Source of the DNA: JBOHHM01 sp050725495
Lineage (GTDB): Bacteria; Pseudomonadota; Gammaproteobacteria; Burkholderiales; Burkholderiaceae_C
Reading direction: 5' to 3'
Length of the DNA stretch: 9,284 nucleotides
NCBI GenBank assembly: GCA_050725495.1
Contig: JBOHHM010000103.1
Coordinates: 1-9,284 of the forward strand
The notes beneath the pieces are model-generated. The model worked only from the letters and a program-made list of their open reading frames with translations, did no database searches and was not told the DNA's origin. A program made the translations under genes and the position numbers. Below are positions 6,971 through 9,284 of this stretch, piece after piece (position 1 is the first letter of the stretch; the number at the start of each line of letters is the position of its first letter).

Positions 6971-7575
6971 GGGGGTCCTGGCCAGAGTTGCACGGCAATC
7001 AGGGCTGCGTCAGGCGTCGTGGGCGTCAGATTCCAGGCGCTTGCCGCTTCGTTCCACCACAGCCCGGCGTCCGCCTGCAGGGTTGCGTCGGCCGGGAAGG
7101 CGGCGTCGCCCGCGGGCGTTGAGGTCCTCGCCTGCCAGGCCCCGCGGGCTGCGAACAGCAGGCCCTGAGTGCATGCCGGCAGCTCGGTGGCTTGGCGCAG
7201 CACACGCAGCTCGGCATGCAGCAAGCCGCGCCGCGTCATCACATTGAAGTCGCTCGAGGGGCCTGCAAGCAGGCTGCAGTCGATCGGCAACTCCCCCGCG
7301 AAGGCAAAGGGCGCGAGCGGCGTATCCAGCCTGTGGTCCACCTTCCCATCGCGCGAACGCAGGCGCACGCCCGAGCCGTCGAGCAGCACGATCACGCGGT
7401 CGACGCCGGGGAACGCCGAGAACGGACCGTCGGCGGCGATGCTGGCGATGCTCACGCGCCAGTCGAAGTCGCCGATGCCCGCGCCCGGCGGAACGCAGAC
7501 GATTTCGCAGGTCACACCGCCGCCGTTTTTCCAGGGCGTGGGTGACAGTTGGGACAGCTCAAAGAACTCAGGCAT
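6967..7575 (-). CDS. hutD: HutD family protein
   Basis: HutD proteins are small cupin-like proteins encoded in hut operons. Their biochemical role is unresolved; in pseudomonads they have been proposed to limit or tune histidine catabolism, possibly by binding an intermediate. This protein has 202 residues and carries the family marks: PWKNGGGVTCEI at 14-25, FDWRVSIASI at 37-46, FPGVDRVIVLLDG at 55-67 and LAGPSSDFNVMTRR at 103-116. No signal peptide or membrane segment is visible, so it should be cytoplasmic. It lies 15 bp after the dioxygenase gene and overlaps hutI by four bases. No convincing Shine-Dalgarno sequence precedes the ATG, so translation may depend on coupling to the gene before it. 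Confidence 0.93.
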   Translation of the reverse strand: MPEFFELSQLSPTPWKNGGGVTCEIVCVPPGAGIGDFDWRVSIASIAADGPFSAFPGVDRVIVLLDGSGVRLRSRDGKVDHRLDTPLAPFAFAGELPIDCSLLAGPSSDFNVMTRRGLLHAELRVLRQATELPACTQGLLFAARGAWQARTSTPAGDAAFPADATLQADAGLWWNEAASAWNLTPTTPDAALIAVQLWPGPP

Positions 7576-7590
7576 GGCGGTGGACTTTGT

Positions 7591-8433
<843 letters not shown>

Positions 8434-8442
8434 CTTCGAAAT

Positions 8443-8446
8443 CTCC
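8443..8446 (-). promoter_or_regulatory. Ribosome binding site deciding the dioxygenase start
   Basis: GGAG on the minus strand (8446-8443) is nine bases before the ATG at 8433. It overlaps the alternative ATG at 8448, which has no purine-rich site of its own. Confidence 0.5.
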
Positions 8447-8468
8447 ATCGGTTCAATGGGACCGCGGC

Positions 8469-9284
8469 CTACTTCACCATCGGCAGGTTCAGGCCGTTGC
8501 GCTTGGCGCAGGCCACGGCAGCTTCATAACCCGCATCGGCATGGCGCATCACGCCCGAGCCGCAGTCGTTGACCAGCACGCGGGCCAGGCGCTCGGCGGC
8601 CGCGTCGGTGCCGTCGGCCACGATCACCATGCCCGAGTGCTGCGAGTAGCCCATGCCCACGCCGCCGCCGTGGTGCAGGCTGACCCAGGTGGCGCCGCCC
8701 GCGGTGTTGAGCAGCGCGTTGAGCAGCGGCCAGTCGGAGACGGCGTCGGTGCCGTCCTTCATGGACTCGGTCTCGCGGTTGGGGCTGGCCACCGAGCCGG
8801 TGTCCAGGTGGTCGCGCCCGATCACGATCGGGGCCTTGAGCTCGCCGTTTTTCACCATCTCGTTGAAGGCCAGGCCCGCGCGGTGGCGCTCGCCCAGGCC
8901 CAGCCAGCAGATGCGGGCGGGCAGGCCCTGGAAGGCGATGCGCTCGCGCGCCATGTCGAGCCAGCGGTGGGTGGCCTTGTTCTCGGGAAATAGTTCCTTG
9001 ATCTTGGCGTCGGTCTTGTAGATGTCTTGCGGGTCGCCCGACAGCGCCACCCAGCGGAACGGCCCCTTGCCTTCGCAGAACAGCGGGCGGATATAGGCGG
9101 GCACGAAGCCGGGGAAGTCGAAGGCGTTCTTCACGCCCATGTCGAAGGCGACCTGGCGGATGTTGTTGCCGTAGTCGACCGTGGGGATGCCCATGGACTG
9201 GAAATCCAGCATGGCCTGCACATGCACGGCGCAGGACTTGGCGGCCTCGTCGGTCAGCCTGGCGTGCTGTTCAGGGTCGCGTTG
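8469..9284 (-). CDS. hutU: Urocanate hydratase HutU, C-terminal half (partial)
   Basis: HutU adds water to urocanate to form 4-imidazolone-5-propionate (EC 4.2.1.49), the second step of histidine degradation, using tightly bound NAD+ as an electrophile. The window holds the last 271 residues; the frame is open to the edge, and the full protein is normally about 555-570 residues. The fragment has DYGNNIRQ, then GFVPAYIRPLFCEGKGPFRW, then the urocanase signature FQGLPARICW, whose cysteine (codon at 8909-8907) is the conserved active-site residue. HHGGGVGMGYSQHSGMVIVA follows nearer the end. The final residues are NLPMVK and a TAG stop. The dioxygenase gene follows within 20-35 bp. The promoter, the N-terminal half and probably hutH and a hutC regulator lie beyond the window edge. 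Confidence 0.97.
   Translation of the reverse strand, partial: QRDPEQHARLTDEAAKSCAVHVQAMLDFQSMGIPTVDYGNNIRQVAFDMGVKNAFDFPGFVPAYIRPLFCEGKGPFRWVALSGDPQDIYKTDAKIKELFPENKATHRWLDMARERIAFQGLPARICWLGLGERHRAGLAFNEMVKNGELKAPIVIGRDHLDTGSVASPNRETESMKDGTDAVSDWPLLNALLNTAGGATWVSLHHGGGVGMGYSQHSGMVIVADGTDAAAERLARVLVNDCGSGVMRHADAGYEAAVACAKRNGLNLPMVK

Noticed and set aside
5405..7168. A 587-codon plus-strand open frame opposite hutI and hutF
   Set aside because: It is the antisense shadow of two well-recognised minus-strand genes in GC-rich DNA; its translation is arginine/glutamine-rich with no family resemblance.
8469..9284. A HutC-type operator or operon promoter within the window
   Set aside because: The minus-strand genes are continuous with gaps of at most about 35 bp and hutU runs off the edge, so the control region must lie outside.

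Overview
The window looks like chromosomal DNA from a high-GC betaproteobacterium, most likely Burkholderiales and probably the family Comamonadaceae. This rests on strong GC bias in the minus-strand genes, the style of the proteins, and the HutF/HutG form of histidine degradation. No RNA gene, CRISPR array, insertion sequence or integrase was seen. No stretch longer than about 60 bases lacks a gene or gene remnant.

Left side, plus strand (1-1350): the last 52 codons of a LivF-like ABC transporter ATPase are followed 31 bp later by a complete periplasmic substrate-binding protein of the branched-chain amino acid/amide (HAAT) type. This is the 3' end of a transporter operon that converges on the second block. 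A GC-rich hairpin lies in the 57-bp convergent spacer.

Right side, minus strand (9284 down to 1408): one tightly packed operon for histidine utilisation. It reads hutU (urocanate hydratase, 5' part outside the window), a phytanoyl-CoA-dioxygenase-family Fe(II)/2-oxoglutarate oxygenase, hutD, hutI (imidazolonepropionase), hutF (formimidoylglutamate deiminase) and hutG (N-formylglutamate deformylase). Two further genes close the operon: a FAD-linked D-2-hydroxyacid dehydrogenase/glycolate-oxidase-type gene and a hisC-like aminotransferase gene. Most junctions overlap or are only a few bases wide, which implies a single transcript with translational coupling. Its promoter and any HutC operator must lie beyond 9284. 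HutU, HutI, HutF and HutG carry urocanate through imidazolonepropionate, formimidoylglutamate and formylglutamate to glutamate plus formate. This is the five-step route once hutH, not seen here, is counted.

Both tail genes are damaged. The FAD oxidase gene has a frameshift from the loss of 2 or 5 bases near 2914. The hisC-like gene has lost about 160 internal codons, including the region of the PLP lysine, and is also out of frame. The coding sequence around each lesion is otherwise clean, so the damage appears recent, unless it is an assembly artefact. The least explained parts of the window are this pair of dead genes, possibly a lost imidazolelactate/imidazolepyruvate branch feeding histidine into the hut pathway, and the oxygenase inserted between hutU and hutD.
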